Source of the DNA: Pseudomonadota bacterium
Lineage (GTDB): Bacteria > Pseudomonadota > Alphaproteobacteria > Sphingomonadales > Sphingomonadaceae
Direction of reading: 5' to 3'
Assembly: GCA_023394965.1 (NCBI GenBank)
Contig: JAEWZX010000045.1
Span: 1-30,841 of the forward strand
Length of the DNA: 30,841 nt
Both the position numbers and the translations under genes were made by a program. Numbering within the stretch: position 1 is the stretch's first letter; every line of letters starts with the position of its first letter. Positions 1 through 7,128 of the stretch are shown in pieces. The notes beneath the pieces were generated by a model. It ran no database searches. It was not told the origin of the DNA and saw only the letters and a list, made by a program, of their open reading frames with translations.

Positions 1-543
1 CCACCACTCGCGCCGCGCCGGATTATCAAAATGGGAACGACCAGCCATGCAACCTCCGGCCACCAGGAGAACACCCGATGGACAAAAATTGCACCCCGGA
101 ATTCAGGTGCCGAAACCGGACGCTTACAAGCGAGAAAATGAGGGCGAGATAAAAGCGCCGCCGTCGGTCGGGGCGCAGGTGGTTGGTTTCGTTCAGTAAT
201 ATGCGACGGCACCCGAAGTGCTCCTGCGGCGCTCCTTTCGAAAAGTTCTTTTTTATCAAACAGATTGGCGACGGCGCTTGGCGTTCTGTGCTGTTTTCGT
301 TCGGAAACCCGCTTTCGCCCGGACGTCCTTCGCCGTCCAGATGAGCATCGATGCATTTGACTGGAGTGCTTGCCCCAGGCCTCTGCGCTGCGGCGAAAGA
401 ACGACAGCTGCGGCGTAGGAACGTCATGTAGCGCAGGGTGCCCTAGTCGGCCGATACTCGGTGCCGATGGCGGGCCGGCCTGTCCCCTCCATGCTCCCCA
501 AGGTCGGTCCGTCATCACCCGAAAGATGAAAGGATCGACCGCT
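1..543. other. Gene-poor leading stretch
   Basis: No convincing gene is visible here. The longest open frame, on the minus strand at 26-427, is rich in Arg, Ser and Pro and shows no domain. A 24-codon frame at 78-152 begins with MDKNCTPEF and follows an AGGAGA ribosome site by about 7 nt. It has no recognisable family and could be a remnant or a leader ORF. GC-rich debris around 290-345 resembles the repeat-like sequence found elsewhere in the first 7 kb. Confidence 0.4.
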
Positions 544-798
544 ATGCCATCTGCAAGCACGACAGAGCATCTTCGCGAGCAATGCGGGCCCCAGGCCATC
601 GAACCGATCGCCATGCGCGTACCCGAAGCCTGTCGCTATCTCGGGATCGGACGCAGCACACTCTATGTGCTCATTTCCAGAGACGAGATCGAGATCATCA
701 AGATGGGGAGCGCAACCCTCGTGCTCACAGCCAGCCTGCGCTCGCTGGTTGAGCGGCTGCGTCGTCCTGCCGATCAGGTAACGGGCACCACTTTATGA
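544..798 (+). CDS. Excisionase/AlpA-like helix-turn-helix DNA-binding protein
   Basis: This is an 84-residue protein. Residues 25-57 read as a MerR/excisionase-type helix-turn-helix: RVPEACRYLGIGRSTLYVLI, then a short wing ending in KMGSATLV. Such small proteins usually bind DNA as excisionases or as regulators inside integrated elements. The frame opens further upstream (from 370), but I chose ATG 544 because GAAAGGA lies 9 nt before it; ATG 526 is an alternative. The stop overlaps the next start as ATGA (795-798), so a 55-residue partner is probably translationally coupled. No integrase is visible in the window, so the link to an element is inference from the family and the decayed surroundings. 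Confidence 0.75.
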   Translation: MPSASTTEHLREQCGPQAIEPIAMRVPEACRYLGIGRSTLYVLISRDEIEIIKMGSATLVLTASLRSLVERLRRPADQVTGTTL

Positions 799-962
799 TT
801 ACGGCGCATCCTGACTTGCTGAAAGCTGTGGTGCTTGCCGCAATCGTGAGCATGCCAGATCATTCCAAACGTCAGCTGGTCTCGAAGACGAAAGAGCGGC
901 GTGCAAACGCAAAAGAAGCGCTGGCCCCCAGATTGGTGATTGCACTTTCGCAGCGGTCCTAG
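795..962 (+). CDS. Small unknown protein coupled to the excisionase-like gene
   Basis: A 55-residue frame begins at ATG 795, overlapping the TGA of the helix-turn-helix gene in an ATGA junction, and ends at TAG 960-962. The product starts MITAHPDLLKAVVLAAIVSM and continues into a basic middle section with several Lys and Arg (about residues 25-40), then ends ALSQRS. No domain is recognised. The ATGA overlap is the main evidence that it is translated. A basic amphipathic small protein could act with the DNA-binding protein, but that is speculation. Confidence 0.45.
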   Translation: MITAHPDLLKAVVLAAIVSMPDHSKRQLVSKTKERRANAKEALAPRLVIALSQRS

Positions 963-1152
963 GCTCTTTGGCTATGGCAGCTACGCGCCCCCATCTCGGA
1001 CACTCGGATTGACGCAGATCGTGCCTGAAAGTTGTCATTCGGTCAGACCCAATTCGGCGCAGGGCTGATAAAAACCGGCCCGGTCGCTTTCGGGCATTGA
1101 GCGAAATCCCCCTCTATCTTGCTCGCCGGGAAAAGAGCATATAACTGAGCGA

Positions 1153-1330
1153 GTGATTTGCATCTGGTGCCTCAACGATTTTCCGAAGCTTTCGCTTGAG
1201 CACGGGATTCCCGAGGCGCTCGGCTGTCCGCCCGATCTGGAACTTCGCGACACCACCTGCGCCGAATGCAACAATCGCCTCGGCACGATTGATCAAGCCC
1301 TGTTGAAGTCGTTCGAGGCAATCAGCGTGA
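1153..1330 (+). pseudogene. HNH endonuclease, N-terminal fragment
   Basis: From GTG 1153 the frame reads V-I-C-I-W-C, then LSLEHGIPEALG, then TTCAECNNRLG. This is the zinc-binding CxxC ... H ... CxxCNN layout of HNH_5-type nucleases (Cys3, Cys6, His17, Cys36, Cys39, Asn40 and Asn41). Family members normally continue well beyond this. Here recognisable sequence stops near residue 59 (FEAISVMYGV); the frame then runs on to 1518 through unrelated sequence that in another frame encodes a metalloprotease. I read it as a truncated gene joined to foreign sequence near 1330. The start is uncertain, since no clear ribosome site precedes GTG 1153. Confidence 0.65.
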
Positions 1331-1333
1331 TGT

Positions 1334-1801
1334 ATGGCGTACACCTTCACCTGGTCGGGCTACACATCCCAGTATTCGCCATCTCGAACACCTTCGAATG
1401 GTCGCCAAGTAGCAACGTCTGCGAACCGCACGGACACAGCCGAAGTCGCGATGGGAAGCATGGCAGGGTCGGTAGACGCCGCTGCAGAAACTTCATTCGA
1501 TTGGGGAGCCTGGAATGAAACAGGTGTTGGCGAACGAAAGCGGTTTTTCAGACTGGATGGCGATGTGGTTATCAGCCCAGCAACCTTTAGCGCTGGCTAT
1601 TGCGGCACCAGTACCACACCTAGCAATATGAAGGATATTCGAGGGTTAACGGCGCACGAGTTAGGCCATACCCAAGGTTTGGGGCATAAACTCACTACCC
1701 AGACAACCAGAGACATCATGTATGGCTATGCATACAACGGCGCATGGCCGAGCACTCTGTCTGAAGCCGACAAACGTAGCCTTAGGTGGTTGTATGATTA
1801 A
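1334..1801 (+). CDS. Matrixin-like zinc metalloprotease lacking a signal peptide
   Basis: This 155-residue protein has the zinc motif HELGHTQGLGH at residues 108-118 (HExxHxxGxxH) and a Met-turn candidate DIMYG at 127-131. It ends in TLSEADKRSLRWLYD, as the last helix of matrixin (M10-type) domains does. Secreted relatives carry a signal peptide. Here the frame opens only 3 nt before ATG 1334, after an in-frame TGA at 1328-1330, and the protein begins AYTFTW as a mature N terminus might. The upstream sequence is a broken HNH gene, so the secretion leader was probably lost by recombination. The active-site residues are intact. It overlaps the next lipoprotein gene by 8 bp. It could be a pseudogene or a leaderless cytoplasmic product. 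Confidence 0.7.
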   Translation: MAYTFTWSGYTSQYSPSRTPSNGRQVATSANRTDTAEVAMGSMAGSVDAAAETSFDWGAWNETGVGERKRFFRLDGDVVISPATFSAGYCGTSTTPSNMKDIRGLTAHELGHTQGLGHKLTTQTTRDIMYGYAYNGAWPSTLSEADKRSLRWLYD

Positions 1802-2348
1802 TAGAGTGGGCTCATTGTTAACATTGTGTTGTATGTTGGCCTCGTGCGCTACTGCGCCGAGCATGTCTCCGCGACAAAGCTCTCAACCGAACCTAGAAGT
1901 ACGACGGGACGTTGGTTTCGTTACTTTAGCCTCAAAAGACAGTTCGTTTGACTTTAGCTTTCGATATCCTGAGGGAGCGGTCGTCACAAAGATTGTCGGC
2001 CACGGTGGGAGCGGCTATCAGATCGCTGGTAACTCCTATATTTTGAGGATGACAGCAGGACAGGAATCGGGATCGGTATCGTGTTCGAATGAACAGAATT
2101 GTGAGATGTTCACCCTCACATACCCATCTGCAGTACCTGAATACGCGCTTAGATCGCTGGACCCTCCACGCATTGGTTCGGACATTGCGCACCCGACGCA
2201 ATCCGAAGAGCGATTTCCGATTCAAATTTTATCGCTGTCACCGATAACGGGCGACCGGAGGATATTCGTCGAAACCTTTTGCAAGGTTCGAAGTGAGTGC
2301 ATTCGCTTGATACAAAACCTTGAACTAACGGCAGGATCGGATAATTGA
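1794..2348 (+). CDS. Small lipoprotein of unknown function
   Basis: This is a 184-residue product. I chose ATG 1794, not the longer frame from 1722, because it gives a clean lipoprotein signal: MINRVGSLLTLCCMLASC, with the lipobox LASC and lipidated Cys18. The mature part is about 165 residues, soluble, and includes a possible disulfide pair in SCSNEQNCEM and two later Cys. No domain is recognised. It overlaps the metalloprotease gene by 8 bp (1794-1801), which implies joint expression and possibly a joint envelope role. The DNA of this pair looks more AT-rich than most of the window, consistent with transfer. Confidence 0.65.
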   Translation: MINRVGSLLTLCCMLASCATAPSMSPRQSSQPNLEVRRDVGFVTLASKDSSFDFSFRYPEGAVVTKIVGHGGSGYQIAGNSYILRMTAGQESGSVSCSNEQNCEMFTLTYPSAVPEYALRSLDPPRIGSDIAHPTQSEERFPIQILSLSPITGDRRIFVETFCKVRSECIRLIQNLELTAGSDN

Positions 2349-2378
2349 GATCCCCGTCATAGCCGCATCATGACGTGA

Positions 2379-2576
2379 ATTCACGACGAGGATAGCACGT
2401 TTTTATTTGCGGATAGCGGAGCACCAGTCGCCGTACCGATCACTTGGAACGAGCTCAAAGCAACGGAGAATGCCAAGCCTTTCGGCATAGCTGATGCCAA
2501 CAAACTGATTGGCCGCAGTGCATCGAAATCGCTCGCTGGATGGGGGTTCGCGGTACAAAGTTTGCCGGACATTTAG
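2379..2576 (+). pseudogene. LigD-type polymerase domain, C-terminal remnant
   Basis: An in-frame stretch of about 65 codons ends at TAG 2574-2576 and has no start; an in-frame TGA sits at 2376-2378. It contains GAPVAVPITWNELKATENA, then PFGIADANKLIGRSASKSLAGWG and FAVQSLPDI. The GAPVAVPI-W-EL segment followed by a late F-I-A-D-A element is typical of the end of the LigD/AEP polymerase domain of bacterial NHEJ ligase D, or of a stand-alone LigD-like primase-polymerase. The catalytic part and any ligase or nuclease domain are absent. I interpret it as the surviving 3' end of a deleted gene. Confidence 0.65.
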
Positions 2577-2851
2577 CAGCAGTCTCAAGGCTACCGCTTT
2601 CAAAGGGTCGAGCCAGCGGTCAGATATGCTTCGACCCACCGGACCAATGTCGGCATTGATGCAGTTCTCGCTTAAAAGCAGACTGACCGCAAACGGCCCC
2701 AAAATGGCTGAAGCGCATAAGCTGAGTCGACGGCAGATATCGGGAAGCAGGAGGCTGTCTCACATGGCCGCTTTGGCGTCGCAATTTGCTGGTCCGCTTC
2801 TGGCACAATCCACACTTGGTCTTAACGGCGAGAACGGGGTGGATTCTTGCC
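2577..2851. other. Non-coding stretch after the LigD remnant
   Basis: Nothing supportable was found. A plus-strand open frame spanning 2509-2877 overlaps the LigD remnant in another frame and has no domain character. The sequence separates the remnant from a minus-strand gene that ends at 2852. Confidence 0.35.
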
Positions 2852-3592
2852 TCAAGCTTCGCGTTGCAATTCTATGAGCGCTGAGTCGATGAGGTAGAAG
2901 CGATCATCATCGCTTACAACGGTGGCTGCCGCTTCAAGCACCTTTCGTGCGTCGTCGGACATTAAGCCCGTAGCGACTTGGATTCTCTGTTCGGCGGCAA
3001 TGTCGTCCCACCACGATCCCTTTACCTCCTTCAGACGTCGCCAGTGCTTCGCCTGCTCATTAACGAAGCTTGCAAGTTGCAAGGCAGCGTTTGGAGATGC
3101 TGCCGAGAACCAATGCTTGAGGGCCGCAGAAGGATCTTCGCCAAGAAGGACCAAGCCGCAAAGCCAATGACTGGCACAATGCCCCGTGTCTGGGTGTCTC
3201 GTGACCACCGCATCGAGCGCCGCGCGAAAGTAATCAGTCACCGCTACACGTTCTAGCTTGGCCCAGCTATGCCAATCCGCCATCCCAAGCTTGCCAGCGA
3301 GAACCGGAGCCTCAGCACCAAGCCAAAAAGGCTCGGTCACTGCAAGCTCAAAGATGCGTGGGAGAAAATGCCGATAATCTCGATCGTTGCCTACCGTGGT
3401 CATTGCCCAGCCACAGTAAGGCCCGATGTCCTCGCCCCGTAATTCTCGAAGGGGTGCCGCCGACAGGCCTCTGAGAATTTCGGCCGGGTCGCGCAGCGGC
3501 GAGGCCGAAAGGCGTTGCGGAAGCGGATAGCTCGCGAAGGCAAGATATGCCCGTTCGATTGCCGCCACTAAGTCGGCTTCTGACTTATTCAT
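2852..3592 (-). CDS. Uncharacterised protein, 246 residues
   Basis: This is a soluble 246-residue protein without signal peptide or membrane segment. A conserved-looking block reads DIGPYCGWAMTTVGNDRDY and continues RHFLPRIFELAV (about residues 55-85). I recognise this pattern (an AMTT-W/V-G element followed by D-[YF]-[RK]-HFLPR) from widespread bacterial hypothetical proteins, but I know of no assigned function. The rest is helical and Trp- and Ala-rich. A weak AGGA precedes the ATG at 3592. It stands alone, with gene-poor DNA on both sides. Confidence 0.75.
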   Translation of the reverse strand: MNKSEADLVAAIERAYLAFASYPLPQRLSASPLRDPAEILRGLSAAPLRELRGEDIGPYCGWAMTTVGNDRDYRHFLPRIFELAVTEPFWLGAEAPVLAGKLGMADWHSWAKLERVAVTDYFRAALDAVVTRHPDTGHCASHWLCGLVLLGEDPSAALKHWFSAASPNAALQLASFVNEQAKHWRRLKEVKGSWWDDIAAEQRIQVATGLMSDDARKVLEAAATVVSDDDRFYLIDSALIELQREA

Positions 3593-4082
3593 CGCCGTGT
3601 CCTAGCGATACCCCGAGCGTCGTCAAAGGGGTCGCTTCCTGAATGGCAGGAATCTTTCAGGACCTGGGCACAGCCGCCATACCGCTTTCGAGGTTGCGCT
3701 TCGGAACCGCCCGCGACCGCAGATGGGGTGGGAAGCTTCCGGTCCGCTTTCAGGAGGCTAAGCCGCGAAAGCTGCCGTCGAAGCGAATACCAAACTCCGG
3801 CAGCAACGCGCCCCCATTCGGGACGTTCAGGCTTCCCCTGCGAATGCCTGAAAGCGGCCCGGCAGCTTTGCTCCGGTGATGATTACCGCGAATGTCCGAT
3901 CAGGGCTCGTTTGCAGTCGGGCCGCTTTTATCGTGCGTGTGCGATTAGCGGCCAGTCAGCTTTCAGGCGCTCAGACAGCACGCGGAAAGGTCTGAAGCGG
4001 GGGGAACGGAATGTCTAGTTTGTTGTTTATTTTGGTCAAAGCAGACCTAAAAACACCTACCAGTCAGTTTTGAGGACCTACA
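3593..4082. other. Gene-poor repeat-like intergenic stretch
   Basis: No gene is supported. Plus-strand frames at 3643-3879 and 3728-4018 overlap each other and read as Arg/Ser/Pro-rich noise. The DNA holds several variants of CCGCTTTC and GGAAGC (for example GGGTGGGAAGC at 3726-3736), shared with other gaps in the first 7 kb. The last 80 bases are AT-rich and probably contain the promoter of the acetyltransferase that starts at 4083. Confidence 0.4.
3726..3736 (+). repeat. Dispersed degenerate repeat, partial copy A
   Basis: GGGTGGGAAGC matches the first 11 bases of the copy at 4773-4791 exactly and then diverges. It lies between the minus-strand unknown gene and the acetyltransferase. It is weaker evidence than the other two copies. 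Confidence 0.3.
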
Positions 4083-4511
4083 GTGAACATCGAGATCGAG
4101 CGGAACCCTTCGAAAGCTGAGGCGGACCTGCTCAGTCGCGGGATAAAGTCATTCAACGAAGAAACCGTTCGCGATCTCGAGCCGATCGAGGAAGAGAAGC
4201 GATTTCACGTGATGGCTCGAGATGGCGAGGGATCATTACAAGGTGGCATCCGTGCAACATGCTATTGGAATACCCTTCACATCGAACTTCTTTGGATTTC
4301 CGAGACTGCGCGCGGCAGTGGAATCGGGCGTAAGCTGATACAGAAAGCCGAGGCTTTTGCGCGCGACAATGGTTGCGAAAATGCTTTAGTCGAAACGACC
4401 AGCTGGCAGGCAAGGCCATTCTACGAAAAGAACGGCTACAACCACATGGCGACCCTTTCCAACCGACCCAAGGGACACTCTTCGCACTATCTCAAGAAGG
4501 TGCTGATTTGA
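4083..4511 (+). CDS. GNAT-family N-acetyltransferase
   Basis: This 142-residue protein has one GNAT fold and would transfer acetyl from acetyl-CoA to an unknown amine. The acetyl-CoA motif is at residues 77-82 (R-G-S-G-I-G) after strand IELLWIS. A later WQARPFYEKNGY element (about 108-119) supplies the usual Tyr (Tyr114) and the C-terminal core. Translation starts at GTG 4083: GAGGA lies 6 nt upstream, and no ATG fits as well. It is a lone gene with AT-rich DNA just upstream that could hold its promoter. Confidence 0.85.
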   Translation: MNIEIERNPSKAEADLLSRGIKSFNEETVRDLEPIEEEKRFHVMARDGEGSLQGGIRATCYWNTLHIELLWISETARGSGIGRKLIQKAEAFARDNGCENALVETTSWQARPFYEKNGYNHMATLSNRPKGHSSHYLKKVLI

Positions 4512-4809
4512 TTTGGGGGCGTCCGCTTTCGAGGTAGTTTCCGCTCAAGTTAAACGACAGAGCTTAGGGTCGTCAGCTGATTGTCTGCTTTTATCATGGC
4601 CTAGCGATTTGCAGACGCTTTCTTCGCGGCCAGCCATTTGCATCCTCCGATAGTCGGTTGCTTTCCGACGGTCTCCGGGCCTGCGAGCAATCCCATAGAG
4701 TTGTATGCGCAAAATCAGTCGTGAATGACTGCTCTTGGGAATTTAAGAACCACAATCAATTGTCCGAAATGAGGGTGGGAAGCGGACGTTCTGCTCTAGC
4801 CTCCGTATC
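4512..4809. other. Intergenic stretch with one repeat copy
   Basis: No gene was found in about 300 bases between the acetyltransferase and the minus-strand META lipoprotein; both strands carry frequent stops. It contains GGGGGCGTCCGCTTTCGAGG near 4516 and a copy of the dispersed repeat at 4773-4791. Confidence 0.4.
4773..4791 (+). repeat. Dispersed degenerate repeat, copy B
   Basis: GGGTGGGAAGCGGACGTTC matches copy C at 5302-5320 at 17 of 19 positions. Both flank the same META lipoprotein gene in the same orientation. I see no terminal inverted repeats or coding capacity, so it looks like an intergenic repeat and not an insertion sequence. Confidence 0.45.
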
Positions 4810-5253
4810 CTATCGTATTCGTTGAAACTGAAGCATTGAATTCCCCGTCACAAAAAGCTTCTGCAGGTCATACGACAGGGCGAACGTAGCAACAGGGCTG
4901 CGGAACAGGACCCGCTCTGCGGTATCGGCTGCAGATTGGCTGGAGGGCGGTCTCTTGCCGCAACCTGCGGCGGTTATGATAACCCCGTCAGGAAAAACGA
5001 TCCTAGCACTGCGCACGTCATATGGGCCCGACATGCTGTTACACCGCACGGAGCCCAGCAGGATCCCGTCATCCCGAAAGTCTAAAGTCATGACATCCGA
5101 AACACGTTGCGACCCGACGCGAACTAAGGACCACTCTCCCAGCAAGCGCTCCTGCGTGATGTGCACAGTCTGGGTCGGCGGAGTGCTCATGCAAGCCCCC
5201 AATACTAGCGTCGTGGCGCAAACCAGCGAAAGAGTTATAGCGGAGCGGCTCAT
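4810..5253 (-). CDS. META/HslJ-like lipoprotein
   Basis: This 147-residue precursor starts MSRSAITLSLVCATTLVLGAC with the lipobox LGAC, so Cys21 is probably lipidated. The mature part resembles a META/HslJ domain: LLGEWSLVRVG, a strand pair ending RCNSMSGPYDV, then ITAAGCGKRP. HslJ-type domains are linked to envelope stress and novobiocin tolerance in E. coli; the function here is not shown. It faces away from a second lipoprotein gene with a similar fold (5564-6529). The two may be ancient paralogues sharing the 5254-5563 control region. Confidence 0.75.
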   Translation of the reverse strand: MSRSAITLSLVCATTLVLGACMSTPPTQTVHITQERLLGEWSLVRVGSQRVSDVMTLDFRDDGILLGSVRCNSMSGPYDVRSARIVFPDGVIITAAGCGKRPPSSQSAADTAERVLFRSPVATFALSYDLQKLFVTGNSMLQFQRIR

Positions 5254-5563
5254 CGTGGCAGAAACGTTGGAGTGAGGCTTTGGTGCCGAAGGGCCGCAAT
5301 GGGGTCGGAAGCGGAAGTTCCACTTTTAGAAAAATTTGGTCAAAAGTAGCCGGACCGCTAGTGGTCCCGAAGTTGCTGACACACCGCATCAGTGCTCGCG
5401 GCAAATTTCAGGCTCGAAGGCCCGCCCGGTCAATCTCAGATAATGGGGTTGTTCATGGCAGGTGGCTTTCCGTCCAGACGAGCAGAGCGCGATGGAGGAC
5501 AGGGATGGGGACGGCATTTTCCACATGTCGGAGCCAAACGACCCATTAACCGTTGGTGTTGGA
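5254..5563. other. Divergent intergenic region between two META-like lipoprotein genes
   Basis: This 310-base gap separates divergently oriented lipoprotein genes, so any promoters for both must lie here. I see no clear -35/-10 pair. The gap contains repeat copy C and GGACCGCTAGTGGTCCCG near 5350, which resembles GGACCGCTATCGGCCCCG near 6744. Confidence 0.4.
5302..5320 (+). repeat. Dispersed degenerate repeat, copy C
   Basis: GGGTCGGAAGCGGAAGTTC differs from copy B (4773-4791) at 2 of 19 positions. It lies just upstream of the minus-strand META lipoprotein gene. The similarity appears to fade outside this core, though a second patch near 5350 recurs near 6744. Confidence 0.45.
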
Positions 5564-6529
5564 ATGACCCACTCTATTCGTAATTCTCTACTCGCTTGCG
5601 CATGCTGCGCTTCTTTAGCGGCCTGCGGCACTACAGATCACGAAGAGAGCAATGCTGAGAACTCGGGCGCGGAGCACGGGCGGCTGCTGACATCTCTGCG
5701 TGAGATTGAAGGGTTCTGGCTCATTGAGCGGTTCGAGAATTTCACACCCTCATGGCGAAACGGCACGTCATGGCGCAGCGCATATCTCCAGATCGACGAT
5801 GACAGGATAACCTACAACGTCGGCTGCAATCAGTCTGGTAATTCAGCTTCCCTCGGTCCGGATGGCATCCTGCGTGTTAGCGGCGACGGAACACGCCTGC
5901 AGACGCTGCAAGGTTGCGGACCTGCTCGAGAAGCGCGCGACAAGCGCTTCTTCGCTTTCTTCGGCAGTAACCCCGAAGTTCGCAGCATCGGACCGGGGCG
6001 CGTTTCCCTAAGAAGCGAGACAGGTGAGTTGGTGCTCATTGAGCCAGATTTCTGGCGCCAGGCGCATAAGCCCGATTTCCGCGAGATTGAAGGGCGGTGG
6101 GTGCCGCAAATGTCGACAACCTACGACGGTTGGGGGTCGGCCGGGTTTGGGATTGGAGATGACCCAGGTGTTCTAACGATCGGGCGGGAGCGCCTTTTGT
6201 GGTCGCGGTGTCCCAATCTGCTGATTCCTATACGATGGACTGCAGACGCACGGCTCGCAGCGACAGATGATATCGATGTAAGCGCGTGCCCCGCCGTCGG
6301 TCGCACGACAAGCAATGGACCGGGAGCGGTAATGATGATGCTGTCCGCCAACCCTGCAGTGATCCGCACCGGAGCAGACAGCATCGTGCTGGTAGATGGA
6401 TCGGGCGAAGAGGGCCGTCGGCTCGATTTACGATCAGAGGAGAGCGTTCTCGAGCCCCCGCCGCCCCCGCCAATGCCGGAAGGTCACATTCCGCCCCCGC
6501 CCCCTTCGCCGCCTGGAAGCTCCCGGTAG
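5564..6529 (+). CDS. Two-part META-like lipoprotein with proline-rich tail
   Basis: A 321-residue precursor. I chose ATG 5564 over the longer frame from 5462 because it begins a clean leader, MTHSIRNSLLACACCASLAA, followed by Cys21 of the lipobox LAAC. The mature part contains two similar blocks. The first (about 45-160) opens REIEGFWLIERF, carries YNVGCNQSGN and LQGCGP, and ends GELVLIEP. The second (about 172-285) opens REIEGRWVPQM, with VLTIGRERLLWSRCPN. This looks like an internal META/HslJ-type duplication. The C terminus (298-318) is nearly all Pro with a short GHIP interruption and may span the envelope or cell wall. No strong ribosome site is visible. Confidence 0.7.
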   Translation: MTHSIRNSLLACACCASLAACGTTDHEESNAENSGAEHGRLLTSLREIEGFWLIERFENFTPSWRNGTSWRSAYLQIDDDRITYNVGCNQSGNSASLGPDGILRVSGDGTRLQTLQGCGPAREARDKRFFAFFGSNPEVRSIGPGRVSLRSETGELVLIEPDFWRQAHKPDFREIEGRWVPQMSTTYDGWGSAGFGIGDDPGVLTIGRERLLWSRCPNLLIPIRWTADARLAATDDIDVSACPAVGRTTSNGPGAVMMMLSANPAVIRTGADSIVLVDGSGEEGRRLDLRSEESVLEPPPPPPMPEGHIPPPPPSPPGSSR

Positions 6530-7095
6530 CCGCAACAGGTTCGCCTATCCGTACTCAGTGCCATGCACGGGAAGCAACATGCGGGGTTCGTTAACACGCT
6601 GCGGTCGGAAAATGATCTCGCAAAAAACGCGTCATCTAGAGGCGCTCCAAATGGAAGTTTTGCCTTCGCAACCATGGCGGCTGGTCTGAATTGGGGGAGT
6701 CAGCGGAAAGGCAGTTTCCCCAGCCCGGTGCCTAAAACCGGACGGACCGCTATCGGCCCCGTTCCAGCCATTTCGCGTATCGACGTTGCACCGAGAAACA
6801 AACCTGTTCGAAGCTTGCTCATCCTTGCAATCGACGACGGATAGGGGTGGAAAATTCTGGACATGCAGTGCCGCAATGAGGCATTGTTTAACCGTCGAAC
6901 ATCAATGACGACTTGGACGTGTGGTAACGACTGTGGGTACGGGCTAGGCGGCTGAAGGATAAGAAAAAGATTTCAATTCATTAGGTTGAGACCTAAGAAA
7001 TCCTCCTGCTCCGCCACTTATCTTTGTTTCCCACACCGCAAAAATCGTTATGAGCTTAGCTCGATATGTCGCTTGCGCCTGCAGAATGGAGATGC
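6530..7095. other. Gene-poor stretch at the probable island edge
   Basis: No gene is supported in about 570 bases. The open frame at 6563-6844 lacks domain character. The 6694-6765 segment (with GGACGGACCGCTATCGGCCC) resembles the 5299-5375 gap in order and content. A 30-codon frame from about 6862 (starting MQCRNEALFN) ends quickly and has no family. A tRNA 3'-end-like sequence follows at 6997-7016. Confidence 0.4.
6997..7016 (+). other. tRNA 3'-end-like sequence, candidate attachment-site scar
   Basis: GAAATCCTCCTGCTCCGCCA reads as the end of a tRNA: last T-loop bases, T-stem 3' side TCCTC, acceptor 3' side CTGCTCC, discriminator G, then CCA. The matching 5' acceptor GGAGCAG and a proper T-stem 5' side are missing upstream, so this is not a tRNA gene. 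Tyrosine recombinases often duplicate such 20-bp ends on integration. It sits where decayed accessory DNA gives way to intact genes. A chance match is possible. Confidence 0.35.
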
Positions 7096-7123
7096 GGCTG
7101 GGCAAGGGTTAAACTGCCCAGCC
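7096..7123 (-). terminator. Hairpin just past the YjaB-like acetyltransferase gene
   Basis: GGCTGGGCA (7096-7104) and TGCCCAGCC (7115-7123) form a perfect 9-bp stem with a 10-nt loop. It begins 5 bases beyond the minus-strand stop at 7129. There is no good U-tract, so it may be a weak terminator or an mRNA 3'-end stabiliser. Confidence 0.5.
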
Positions 7124-7128
7124 TGTTC

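Noticed and set aside
26..427. Minus-strand frame of 133 codons at the window start
   Set aside because: Arg/Ser/Pro-rich composition, no motif, no clear ribosome site.
2509..2877. Plus-strand frame of 122 codons after the lipoprotein
   Set aside because: It overlaps the LigD remnant in another frame and shows no domain; the remnant explains the coding signal there better.
6920..7016. A complete tRNA gene ending at 7016
   Set aside because: No 5' acceptor strand GGAGCAG, no D-arm or anticodon arm, and no matching T-stem 5' side upstream.
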